From: UBA5209 sp964625015
GTDB taxonomy: Bacteria; Patescibacteriota; Dojkabacteria; SC72
Assembly: GCA_964625015.1 (NCBI GenBank)
Contig: CAZUZI010000051.1
Location: 1 to 6,349, forward strand
Direction of reading: 5' to 3'
DNA length: 6,349 bases
Numbering within the stretch: the first letter of the stretch is position 1; each line of letters begins with the position of its first letter. Positions 1-5,534 of this stretch are shown in pieces. A program made the position numbers and the translations under genes. The notes below the pieces were generated by a model, which did not search any database, was not told the DNA's origin, and was given only the letters and a program-made list of their open reading frames with translations.

Positions 1-6
1 TTAGTA

Positions 7-53
7 TCGGGGCGAGAGGATTTGAACCTCCGACCGCACGCACCCCAAGCGCT
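7..53 (-). tRNA. 3' half of a tRNA-Pro(GGG) gene, probable attachment-site remnant
   Basis: On the minus strand the sequence has, in order, an anticodon loop TTGGGGT (anticodon GGG, with G37 as in proline tRNAs), the 3' side of the anticodon stem, the variable region GGTC, a T arm (GGAGG, loop TTCAAAT, CCTCT), and the acceptor 3' strand CGCCCCG followed by discriminator A. The block GGTCGGAGGTTCAAATCCTCT is characteristic of proline tRNAs. No CCA is encoded. The 5' half is missing: the bases at 54-110 contain no CGGGGCG acceptor strand and no D arm, and the outer 5' anticodon stem pairs poorly (one A-G mismatch, one G-T). This is seen directly. That it is an att copy left by tyrosine-integrase insertion into a tRNA gene is inferred. 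It is unlikely to make a working tRNA. Confidence 0.75.
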
Positions 54-66
54 CGGCCCCTTCCCT

Positions 67-80
67 CCTGATCTCTCAGG
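67..80 (-). other. Small hairpin with a GAGA tetraloop
   Basis: The minus strand reads CCTGA, GAGA, TCAGG: a perfect 5-bp stem closed by a GNRA-type tetraloop, just before the tRNA remnant. There is no T run after it, so it does not look like an intrinsic terminator. Its role is unknown. It is the first of five inverted repeats in this noncoding stretch. Confidence 0.4.
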
Positions 81-153
81 GAGTGTTGCACAAGTTGGTT
101 TTCTAGAGACTACCGCTTTTGTTTATTTTTGTATATCTTTGTTTCCTGTTGGG

Positions 154-165
154 GGAACTTGTTCC
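154..165. repeat. Short inverted repeat GGAAC-tt-GTTCC
   Basis: Two 5-bp arms are separated by only two bases, so a DNA palindrome bound by a dimeric protein is more plausible than an RNA hairpin. It lies in the noncoding stretch between the tRNA remnant and the membrane-protein gene, which otherwise has a T-rich segment (about 116-150) and no gene that I can support. Confidence 0.35.
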
Positions 166-178
166 GAAACTAGCAATC

Positions 179-204
179 TTTTAGGCAAGGACCTATGCCT
201 AAAA
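179..204. repeat. Strong 9-bp inverted repeat with an 8-nt loop
   Basis: The arms TTTTAGGCA (179-187) and TGCCTAAAA (196-204) are perfectly complementary. The 8-nt loop (188-195) contains a further small palindrome, AGGACCT. As RNA on either strand this is a stable hairpin with an A/T-rich base, and it may contribute to bidirectional transcription termination. As DNA it could be an operator or recombinase-binding site near the tRNA remnant. The sequence does not decide between these. Confidence 0.5.
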
Positions 205-221
205 TCGGGCACACGCACCCG
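200..221 (-). terminator. Candidate weak terminator downstream of the membrane-protein gene
   Basis: On the minus strand, 20 nt after the stop codon of the membrane-protein gene, the arms CGGG and CCCG (221-218 and 209-206) form a stem extended by two wobble pairs and followed by ATTTT. That is the form of a short intrinsic terminator. The stem is short and the T run overlaps the arm of the next inverted repeat (179-204), so the two hairpins may act together. It is the only termination-like signal found after this gene. Confidence 0.4.
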
Positions 222-224
222 AAA

Positions 225-238
225 TGTGATCGCTCACA
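225..238. repeat. Palindrome TGTGA-tcgc-TCACA
   Basis: The arms are perfectly complementary 5-mers four bases apart. The half-sites match those of CRP/FNR-family sites, but the usual CRP spacing is six bases, and the site lies just past the stop codon of a gene pointing away from it, with no supported gene to regulate. I record it as a palindrome, not as a regulator site. Confidence 0.35.
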
Positions 239-241
239 CAC

Positions 242-841
242 TCATTGAAAAGAAGTGATAGGTCTTTTCTTTCCCCACACTCCAAACTCTAAAAAACGCC
301 CCACTTTATCATTTAATTTGAAGTATGTTACGGCGGGCATATTTTTGTCTGCCAAGATATTTCTCCACAACTCCTCACTACCTCCCTTTGAGGGGATAAC
401 CATGCTTAATCGGGAATGTAGCCATGCGATTAAAAGTTCATTAACCGTATCTTTTTCTTTCTTTCCTGGCGGGGAATTAATTTTTTTCTGACAAACGGTG
501 TCTCGCCAGATTTCTATCATGGTCATTACGGTTAAGATCTTATTTTCTTTATCCTTTACGTTGGGCAGTACTATTGAAAATGTGGACAGGGGGGAATACC
601 ATTCTGGCAAGTTTCTATTATTTTCAATACTCGTACCGCTTTCTTGCATTTTCCCTTCCGCAAAAGTTTGGAACTCGGCAACAGTTTGAAATGCTGGAAG
701 TTTTTTTATCTCCTCGGAAATGGAAATAATAGTGGCAACTAGCGGGTGTTTTATTTCTTCCGCGGTGAGCGCCTTGTCATTACCTCGTGAATCAAGCCAT
801 ATAAACACAATGACTATGAGAACAACAGCAGCAATCCACAT
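242..841 (-). CDS. Unrecognised protein with one N-terminal membrane segment
   Basis: I do not recognise this 199-residue protein. Residues 2-16 form a strongly hydrophobic stretch (Ile/Val/Leu/Ala/Trp) ending in Asp17-Ser-Arg, which suggests a single membrane anchor at the extreme N-terminus. With almost no basic residues before it, topology is uncertain. The remaining 180 residues are soluble and mixed in character, with a Lys-rich segment around residues 120-130 and a likely helical part at 131-165. The ATG start is well supported: AGGAGG lies 6 nt upstream (848-853). It follows the AIPR gene by about 80 bp on the same strand and may be its partner or an independent gene. A weak terminator-like hairpin lies just after the stop. 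No catalytic motif is visible. Confidence 0.75.
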   Translation of the reverse strand: MWIAAVVLIVIVFIWLDSRGNDKALTAEEIKHPLVATIISISEEIKKLPAFQTVAEFQTFAEGKMQESGTSIENNRNLPEWYSPLSTFSIVLPNVKDKENKILTVMTMIEIWRDTVCQKKINSPPGKKEKDTVNELLIAWLHSRLSMVIPSKGGSEELWRNILADKNMPAVTYFKLNDKVGRFLEFGVWGKKRPITSFQ

Positions 842-920
842 TGAAACCCTCCTTTGCTCCTATCGACGGCAATTCCCCTATCTCGTTTGATACGCACATC
901 CAGGGGGTACGAACTGAAGA

Positions 921-951
921 GGCTAGTTATTCCTAATGAAGGTAACTAGCC
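921..951. terminator. 9-bp inverted repeat over the AIPR stop codon, candidate terminator
   Basis: The arms GGCTAGTTA (921-929) and TAACTAGCC (943-951) are perfect complements around a 13-nt loop, and the stem can extend by A-T and G-T pairs on the outside (917-920 with 952-955). The TAG stop of the AIPR gene (923-925) lies inside one arm. After the hairpin the minus strand reads TCTTC, a weak U tract, while the plus strand reads TTTTC. It may attenuate or end transcription of the AIPR gene before the next gene. The interval from here to 841 holds the Shine-Dalgarno site of that gene and no clear promoter. Confidence 0.5.
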
Positions 952-2803
952 TTTTCATGGAACCATCTAGCGCTCGTTGATATGTTTTGCTTCCGCCCCG
1001 TTTGATCTTACTCATCAGCACTGGATAAACTGGACCTTTCAGCATGTCTGGGTAATTGGTATATGGTTCTCTCGCCTTAGGCAGTTTTTTATTCAATAGA
1101 GTCCGTGCTATCGAATAAATTAAACGGAAAGCATTGTCGGATAATTCCGACATCAACTCATGAAAGGAACAAGCTACATCGTTTGTATCTTTAAACCACC
1201 ACAGCTCAGCCTTCTCAACGAATCGCTTTTCAAGACTATCATGAAACCCAAATTTTTCCTTCAGTCTATGGCCAATAAGAGCCACTGCTATCCAAATAGC
1301 ATAATTCTTAAAGTCTCTTTGAGCAAAAATCTGGGGGTCATTGATGCCCTTCCACTTCTTTTTTGCCTCGTAGCTCAGTTTCACAATTTTTGTCAGCCAC
1401 CAACCATATTTACAACGCATATGCGATGGGTCAACAACATTTGGAAATATTTTATTGAAATATTTACCAAAGAGTTCATTAGCCCCGTGGGTACTCCAAG
1501 TCGGCTCTTGGCGAATAACTGCTGCTATACTCTTCGCCAGATCCTCAACATCAAGCCACAGATATCTGCTCTTCGCTGTCGGTTCTTCTTTCAAGAAAGT
1601 CTGCTTCTCACCTTGTTTTCTAATTAAGTAATACCGCCTATCAGAATTGAGGATTCGATCCCCCAGCAATCGGTGATGAAGGCAAACCAAACGGAAGTTG
1701 TTCGACATAAGGTCTCGATTGTCTACGGGATTCTGAAAATTCCTAGCCCTTGCAATTTCAGATGCAATCCGAGACACGTCTTGCTTGATCGCTATCACTG
1801 TTACCAGAACCTCTGCTTCTGGATCTATCTGAGATCCACTTTCAAAATATTTATGAATGTTCATTGATGTTTGACACCCGTTACTGATCGAACCTCGCTT
1901 GATTTCAAGACGACCAGCCTTCTCATCAAATTCGGCCTCGCTGCATTGGATAGTGATCCCATTGTTACAAATAAGAAATTCGTGGGGGTTGTTTTTCAGT
2001 GTGTCCCGCATCGCTTCGCCAATTTCAACGCTGCGTGCCTTCTTAGAAAGAAATGTCCTAACGTTGGAAGCAAAAAAAGCCCGCAATCTCGCTTTCTTAT
2101 CATGAAAGTCTACGAGTCTAAAAATCTCACGCACAGGGACAGGCAAAATAAAAACGTTCCCAAATTCATACTCGATTCTTAGCGGTCTTTTTTTGTCCTT
2201 GGAGCTAACTTCAAAATTGCACATTCCAGTCTGCCCATCCAGAAACTCGCGGCCTCTTTCCATGAGAACATCGTGAGAAATAATGTTGTAGTTATTGAGA
2301 CCGCTTTCTCGAAGAATTTTCGCTTCTTGCGGCGGCGTGAAATTTTTCGGTGTGATGTAATAGTACTCCAACGTATATCCGTCGTTGACGCACTTCTTCG
2401 CTTCCTGCCAAAGAGGACGCGAAACATCTGCCAGCCCGACAGGAAGTTGTGCGCTAGTCAGATACGCATCAAATTTTTCAAATGTTGTAGTTGCCTTTTT
2501 GACACTTCCCGTATTCCCATCCCATCTAAGATCATACTCACATTGCCCTATATGAACCTCACGGCTATTTTTATCAATCCACACATAATCCACTCCGCAA
2601 TCATTCGAATCATCCACAACATGCTTTGCTGCTTCCTCGTAGCTTAACCCGCCCTCCTGATGCAAATACCAAATCTGAAAAGCCTGGGCCTCACGCAGAA
2701 CGTTCTCTCGACCGCTGAGATGGTGCGTCATAATCCTATCAATTTCTTCCTTAATGAAATGAATGATGTCTTCGATCTTGTAGTCCTCAGCATTTTTTTT
2801 CAT
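923..2803 (-). CDS. AIPR-family protein (abortive infection / phage resistance)
   Basis: This protein of about 626 residues resembles the AIPR family, named for abortive-infection phage resistance proteins. Residue numbers here count from the upstream ATG at 2809. The family core is clear: NNGITI (282-287), then NGCQT (310-314), then FQNPVDNRDL (358-367), followed by a segment with YYLIRKQGE (393-401). The N-terminal region (about 40-95) looks like the restriction-endonuclease-like fold found in many AIPR proteins: D74 in GVD, then a strand ending QCEYD (89-93). In the usual D...(E/Q)xK pattern a Lys is expected where this protein has Glu91. The start is better placed at the second ATG (2803), because AAGGAG (2811-2816) is 7 nt from it and only 1 nt from the first ATG. 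It lies 130 bp after the HNH gene, so it may have its own promoter. Family assignment is firm; biochemical activity is not known from the sequence. Confidence 0.88.
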   Translation of the reverse strand: MKKNAEDYKIEDIIHFIKEEIDRIMTHHLSGRENVLREAQAFQIWYLHQEGGLSYEEAAKHVVDDSNDCGVDYVWIDKNSREVHIGQCEYDLRWDGNTGSVKKATTTFEKFDAYLTSAQLPVGLADVSRPLWQEAKKCVNDGYTLEYYYITPKNFTPPQEAKILRESGLNNYNIISHDVLMERGREFLDGQTGMCNFEVSSKDKKRPLRIEYEFGNVFILPVPVREIFRLVDFHDKKARLRAFFASNVRTFLSKKARSVEIGEAMRDTLKNNPHEFLICNNGITIQCSEAEFDEKAGRLEIKRGSISNGCQTSMNIHKYFESGSQIDPEAEVLVTVIAIKQDVSRIASEIARARNFQNPVDNRDLMSNNFRLVCLHHRLLGDRILNSDRRYYLIRKQGEKQTFLKEEPTAKSRYLWLDVEDLAKSIAAVIRQEPTWSTHGANELFGKYFNKIFPNVVDPSHMRCKYGWWLTKIVKLSYEAKKKWKGINDPQIFAQRDFKNYAIWIAVALIGHRLKEKFGFHDSLEKRFVEKAELWWFKDTNDVACSFHELMSELSDNAFRLIYSIARTLLNKKLPKAREPYTNYPDMLKGPVYPVLMSKIKRGGSKTYQRALDGSMKRLVTFIRNN

Positions 2804-2810
2804 TAACATT

Positions 2811-2816
2811 CTCCTT
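2811..2816 (-). promoter_or_regulatory. Shine-Dalgarno site that sets the AIPR start
   Basis: AAGGAG on the minus strand lies 7 nt before the ATG ending at 2803 and only 1 nt before the in-frame ATG ending at 2809. Normal spacing favours the inner ATG, which shortens the protein by two residues (Met-Leu). Confidence 0.7.
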
Positions 2817-2853
2817 TTTCATTTAAATTGAAACTCAATCAGGTTGCCTCATA

Positions 2854-2862
2854 CCCCCCCCC
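2854..2862. repeat. Run of nine C (G9 on the coding strand) upstream of the AIPR gene
   Basis: A homopolymer of nine C sits 51-59 bases upstream of the AIPR start. On the coding strand it is G9 followed at once by TATGAG, a partial match to a -10 element, but the sequence 17 bases upstream of that hexamer is a poor -35. Tracts of this kind can vary in length by slippage. No other homopolymer of G or C this long was noticed in the window. Confidence 0.5.
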
Positions 2863-2872
2863 GAAGCACGCA

Positions 2873-2899
2873 CCCGAGGAGAGTGTTTCTCCGAGGGGA
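2873..2899. repeat. Imperfect hairpin with a GA/GA internal loop, upstream of the AIPR gene
   Basis: On the plus strand CCC, GA, GGAGA pairs with TCTCC, GA, GGG around a 5-nt loop (GTGTT). The two unpaired steps are opposed GA/GA, which can form sheared pairs in RNA. No T run follows on either strand. It lies between the HNH stop and the AIPR start, so it could be a leader structure, a processing site or a weak terminator. The rest of the gap (2804-2933) shows a 10-bp palindrome, TCTGATCAGA (2929-2938), over the HNH stop codon and no convincing promoter. Confidence 0.4.
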
Positions 2900-2933
2900 A
2901 TTCCTGCTCTTGCTTAAAATTCGCCTAGTCTGA

Positions 2934-3761
2934 TCAGATAATCACAGAGGCTTTTTTAATAAGAACGGCCTTATCTTTTGATTCATCTAGCACATGCATT
3001 TTGCTGTGGCAGTTGGGACAAAGCGCAACGGTATTCTCTATCGTGTCATCGCCACCTTTGGAGAGCCAGGTTATATGATGAGTTTCCAGAAATGGCTCGC
3101 CATTCTTATTCCTGAACGGTGCTGGCTGTCCACACAGATCACATGTCCCCTTAGCGCGACGCTTTGAATATTCGATCACATAAGGATCGCGCTCATACTG
3201 GGTTGTCGTACTTGTACGACTCCCTGGAGTCTTCCTACCCTTCTTCGCTCGATCGGAAAGCTCCGCGTTTGAGAGCTTCCTTGCTTTCCGTTGCTTTTTT
3301 TCAACGTTCTTTTCAATAGCCTGTTTGGTCACAGGAGCTGGTATGCCACCTCCCACAAGCTTCAATGGGAAAATCCATACTTTCCGATCGTGGTCGTTCT
3401 TGTCTGGCTGTGTTTCTTGGTAGGGGGTGCCCGCTAACTGAACCTGCCCCTGAAAAATGTACTGCTTCTCCTCATAGACCTCGAAAAGAAAAACATCAAC
3501 GCCGTTCTTATCAGATTCAGAAAGAGTCTTGTTCTGACGCGACCGTATTTTTTGATCTCCTGTCAAACCCTCTCCTGTATATTGGAGAATATTCTCAGCC
3601 CAGCGATCGACATAGATACCGCGAGTATGATCGGAAACAATTACGAGGGTGTTGGTTTTCTTGGATCGCCTCATGCCACCCTGGGTACTACATCTAAACA
3701 GCTTCCTAAGCACCTCGTTAGTGACCACCTGTCCCTGGTTCAAGTTAGGATTAAACGACAT
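2934..3761 (-). CDS. SRA-like/HNH endonuclease, McrA-type modification-dependent restriction enzyme
   Basis: This 275-residue protein has two parts. Numbers count from the upstream TTG at 3767. The C-terminal HNH nuclease has paired zinc cysteines C209/C212 and C250/C253, the motif LETHHI (227-232; H231 likely catalytic), N245, and H254, with H258 after it. The N-terminal part (about 1-140) resembles the SRA-like module of ScoMcrA-type enzymes and related DUF3427-like domains: RWAENILQYTGEGLTGDQ (55-72), an Asn (N79) and VDVFLFEVYEEKQYIFQG (90-107). Residues 150-185 form a basic linker. Such enzymes act in type IV restriction, cutting foreign DNA that carries modified bases or phosphorothioates. 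Which modification is read here cannot be told. The ATG at 3761 is preferred over TTG at 3767 because AGGAG lies 7 nt before it. The start overlaps the end of the MutT gene by 11 nt. Confidence 0.88.
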   Translation of the reverse strand: MSFNPNLNQGQVVTNEVLRKLFRCSTQGGMRRSKKTNTLVIVSDHTRGIYVDRWAENILQYTGEGLTGDQKIRSRQNKTLSESDKNGVDVFLFEVYEEKQYIFQGQVQLAGTPYQETQPDKNDHDRKVWIFPLKLVGGGIPAPVTKQAIEKNVEKKQRKARKLSNAELSDRAKKGRKTPGSRTSTTTQYERDPYVIEYSKRRAKGTCDLCGQPAPFRNKNGEPFLETHHITWLSKGGDDTIENTVALCPNCHSKMHVLDESKDKAVLIKKASVII

Positions 3762-4146
3762 TTTCAAACTCCTGGATCAAATAGTTCACTACTGGGATAT
3801 CTGCACTCGCGAAATCATATCGTTTCATCTCGTCGAAGCTAACCCATGCGATGCAATCGTGATCATTGGTCTTAAACACCCCATCGAGATGTTGGACGCG
3901 GTATACCAGAAGCTCTACGGGCATGTGTTTATACTCGAACTTGCTCGAACAGACGAATTTACCAACTTTGGTTTCCACATCAAACTCTTCCTTTAACTCC
4001 CTCTGAAGACACTGCTCAGGAGTTTCTCCTGGCTCCACCTTCCCACCAGGGAATTCCCACTTACCCGCAAGAACATCTCCTCGCTTCCGCTGAGCGATCA
4101 GGATCTTTCCATCTTTCTCAATGATCGCCGCTGTTACCTGTTTCAT
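3751..4146 (-). CDS. MutT-type Nudix hydrolase
   Basis: This 131-residue protein has the length and layout of MutT/NudG-type nucleoside triphosphate pyrophosphohydrolases, cytoplasmic enzymes that turn (d)NTPs, often damaged or modified ones, into monophosphates. The Nudix box spans residues 35-57, with G35, E41, R49-E50-L51 and the metal-binding E53-E54. The usual late Gly of the box is Asp56. The preceding WEFPGGK (30-36) and the C-terminal WVSFDEM...YDFASADIPVV (101-120) are typical of MutT proteins, where the latter region contacts the base. The substrate cannot be fixed from the sequence: 8-oxo-dGTP, a modified dCTP, or another nucleotide are all possible. Its ATG overlaps the stop of the upstream small gene as ATGA, and its 3' end overlaps the HNH gene by 11 nt, so both junctions look translationally coupled. 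Confidence 0.9.
   Translation of the reverse strand: MKQVTAAIIEKDGKILIAQRKRGDVLAGKWEFPGGKVEPGETPEQCLQRELKEEFDVETKVGKFVCSSKFEYKHMPVELLVYRVQHLDGVFKTNDHDCIAWVSFDEMKRYDFASADIPVVNYLIQEFENVV
3769..3773 (-). promoter_or_regulatory. Shine-Dalgarno site that sets the HNH gene start
   Basis: AGGAG on the minus strand lies 7 nt before the ATG ending at 3761. The in-frame TTG ending at 3767 is only 1 nt from it, so the ATG is the better start. The site lies inside the 3' end of the MutT coding sequence, which fits coupled translation. Confidence 0.65.
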
Positions 4147-4397
4147 TTTCCTTTTCTCTTTCTCTTCCGCTTACCCCAGAAATCCCTCATAATCATCATG
4201 AAATCAATATCGTCGCTGAGCTTCTTGTATTCCTTCTTTCCTTCTACGAGGTATTTCTCAAACTCTTGATGATCCGTGATGCCCTTCTCCTCCAGCAGTT
4301 TCATCATAGCGAAGTGATAGCTGAAGAACATGGCGGTCAGCTTGGCGAGCTTGGCGTCGAGGTTGTTGAGTTTGGCTTTGATTGAGTCGGGGGTCAT
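4143..4397 (-). CDS. Small helical protein with a basic tail, unrecognised
   Basis: I do not recognise this 84-residue protein. The N-terminal half has Leu/Ala/Lys-rich spacing (SIKAKLNNLDAKLAKLTAMF, 5-24) that suggests an amphipathic helix or short coiled coil, followed by a methionine-rich stretch. It ends in a dense basic tail (GKRKRKRKGK, 75-84), which could bind nucleic acid or acidic surfaces. The ATG start has GAGGA about 5 nt upstream (4402-4406), overlapping the stop of the preceding gene. The purine-rich DNA of the tail also lies where the MutT gene's ribosome-binding site must be, and the two genes overlap as ATGA. Retention between two coupled genes argues that it is real. It may be an accessory factor of the operon; no function is assigned. 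Confidence 0.65.
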   Translation of the reverse strand: MTPDSIKAKLNNLDAKLAKLTAMFFSYHFAMMKLLEEKGITDHQEFEKYLVEGKKEYKKLSDDIDFMMIMRDFWGKRKRKRKGK

Positions 4398-4404
4398 GGG
4401 TTCC

Positions 4405-5052
4405 TCAGAGCTTTGATTGTCCAGATGATGGAAAGTTTTTTTTCATATTATTTAACAACATCATGCCAAACAAAGCATCAGATACACATGTAGCAACATA
4501 ACATTCGTGCTCGTCAGGAAATAGCTTCCTTGCTTTATCATGCATGACTTTTCTGAGATTCGAGAGACTTGGTTTCAAGGGGTCATTGTCGGCGCTATTC
4601 AGCTCATCATCGCTCAGTTCCGTTGCATCCTTTAGCTTAGCGAGATCCATTTTAAGTAAAGCCGCTTGAGCCCTAGCAAAATGATGCCATGTGAGATGAA
4701 ATTCTAAGGCTTGATCGATCGCTTCAACTTTCTTGGCACTATGTGCTTCCTGCAAATATTTACCCGATACGCCTTGCATTTCCGCCATTAAGCCAAGATT
4801 GCATGAGATGCGCAATTTTTGAACAGATTCAGTGCCGAGCTCTTGTTTTTCAAGCTCGGATTCTAACTTGCTAAGTTTGCTATCCGCTTCAATATATTGA
4901 TTTTTTACCATTAAAGCGGTTATCTCTTTGATCATGCCCCTAAAAGATTCGATTAAGCTTTCCCCTGCATTTAAAGCGCTCTTACATTTCCAACAAATTA
5001 AGAAGGTTGGATTATTCTTTTCTCCACACGATGGGCATATTTTCACTTCCAT
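4405..5052 (-). CDS. Zinc-ribbon protein with a long helical region
   Basis: This 215-residue protein starts with a zinc ribbon, CPSCG...CWKC, with cysteines at 6, 9, 20 and 23. Residues 30-150 are rich in Glu, Lys, Leu and Ala and look helical, possibly a coiled coil or helical-repeat adaptor. Near the C-terminus, CYVATC (184-189) faintly recalls the CFIATAAYG motif found in other bacterial zinc-ribbon proteins, but the following residues do not match, so I do not claim that domain. There is no signal peptide, so it is probably cytoplasmic. The ATG has AGGAGG 5 nt upstream (5058-5063), within the end of the SNase gene, which it overlaps by 10 nt. It ends 7 nt before the next gene. Its function is unknown; a scaffold or nucleic-acid-binding role is only a guess. 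Confidence 0.75.
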   Translation of the reverse strand: MEVKICPSCGEKNNPTFLICWKCKSALNAGESLIESFRGMIKEITALMVKNQYIEADSKLSKLESELEKQELGTESVQKLRISCNLGLMAEMQGVSGKYLQEAHSAKKVEAIDQALEFHLTWHHFARAQAALLKMDLAKLKDATELSDDELNSADNDPLKPSLSNLRKVMHDKARKLFPDEHECYVATCVSDALFGMMLLNNMKKNFPSSGQSKL

Positions 5053-5531
5053 AAACCCCTCCTCTGTTCTCTCGCTTCCTTCTCGAGCGTAACAAACAAA
5101 TCCTGATTCTTCACGTTCGGCGGGACGGTCATGACTTGGGCGTAGCCAGCTTTCATGATCTCGGCATTTACGAAGATTCCGTCCTCGAGATAGACATACG
5201 CCAACAACCGCCCGTACTTGTCCCTCTGCTGGACATCAAACTCAAGGCGGACTGGTTTTCCATAAACCAGTTTATAGGTGTATTCTTTCGCGATTTTCCC
5301 CATCTCAACAACGGTTTTTGCGTCTTGGCCCGTCCGTTTGATATCTCGCCTCAGCTTGGCATTATTGCTCGATTCTGGGGTGTCTATGCCTATTAGACGG
5401 ACTTTTTCACCATTAGAGAGCTTAATGGTGTCGCCATCAATAACGCGGGTGACAGTGAGAGGATCAGCTGCGTGGCAGGGGCTTGCCAGGAAAGAAGAAA
5501 CAAGAAAGATAAACGCTATTCGCTTTAGCAC
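5043..5531 (-). CDS. Secreted staphylococcal-nuclease-family protein (thermonuclease-like)
   Basis: This 162-residue protein has a complete SNase domain after a signal peptide. Residues 1-21 are a Sec signal (Lys-Arg, hydrophobic core, then SPCHA with cleavage likely near residues 21-22), so export is expected. The catalytic set of the family can be placed: D32 in VIDGDTI, R45, D50-T51-E53 in LIGIDTPE, and R108 in DKYGRLLAYVY, matching Asp21, Arg35, Asp40, Thr41, Glu43 and Arg87 of the S. aureus enzyme. The domain ends at the typical RGLWK. Such enzymes cleave DNA and RNA with calcium. The start is GTG at 5529-5531; the ATG two bases upstream is out of frame and stops at once. It follows the preceding gene by 3 nt and shares its 3' end with the zinc-ribbon gene. 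A weak AGGGTG precedes the start, so coupling to the upstream gene is likely. Confidence 0.92.
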   Translation of the reverse strand: MLKRIAFIFLVSSFLASPCHAADPLTVTRVIDGDTIKLSNGEKVRLIGIDTPESSNNAKLRRDIKRTGQDAKTVVEMGKIAKEYTYKLVYGKPVRLEFDVQQRDKYGRLLAYVYLEDGIFVNAEIMKAGYAQVMTVPPNVKNQDLFVTLEKEAREQRRGLWK

Positions 5532-5534
5532 ATT

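Noticed and set aside
7..110. tmRNA 3' end, or a tRNA interrupted by a group I intron
   Set aside because: The conserved block is that of tRNA-Pro, not tmRNA, and I see neither a matching 5' exon nor group I core motifs on the minus strand upstream of the anticodon loop.
225..238. CRP/FNR-type operator
   Set aside because: The half-sites match TGTGA/TCACA, but the spacing is four bases rather than six and there is no gene start beside it.
22..689. Short plus-strand open frames over the left end and the membrane-protein gene
   Set aside because: They lie opposite the minus-strand gene or the tRNA remnant, lack ribosome-binding sites and show no family resemblance; they are shadows.
1160..2647. 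Plus-strand and off-frame open frames of 64-155 residues inside the AIPR gene
   Set aside because: The AIPR frame has recognisable family motifs across this whole interval; the others have none.
3762..3767. TTG start for the HNH gene
   Set aside because: It is only 1 nt from AGGAG, whereas the ATG at 3761 has 7 nt spacing.
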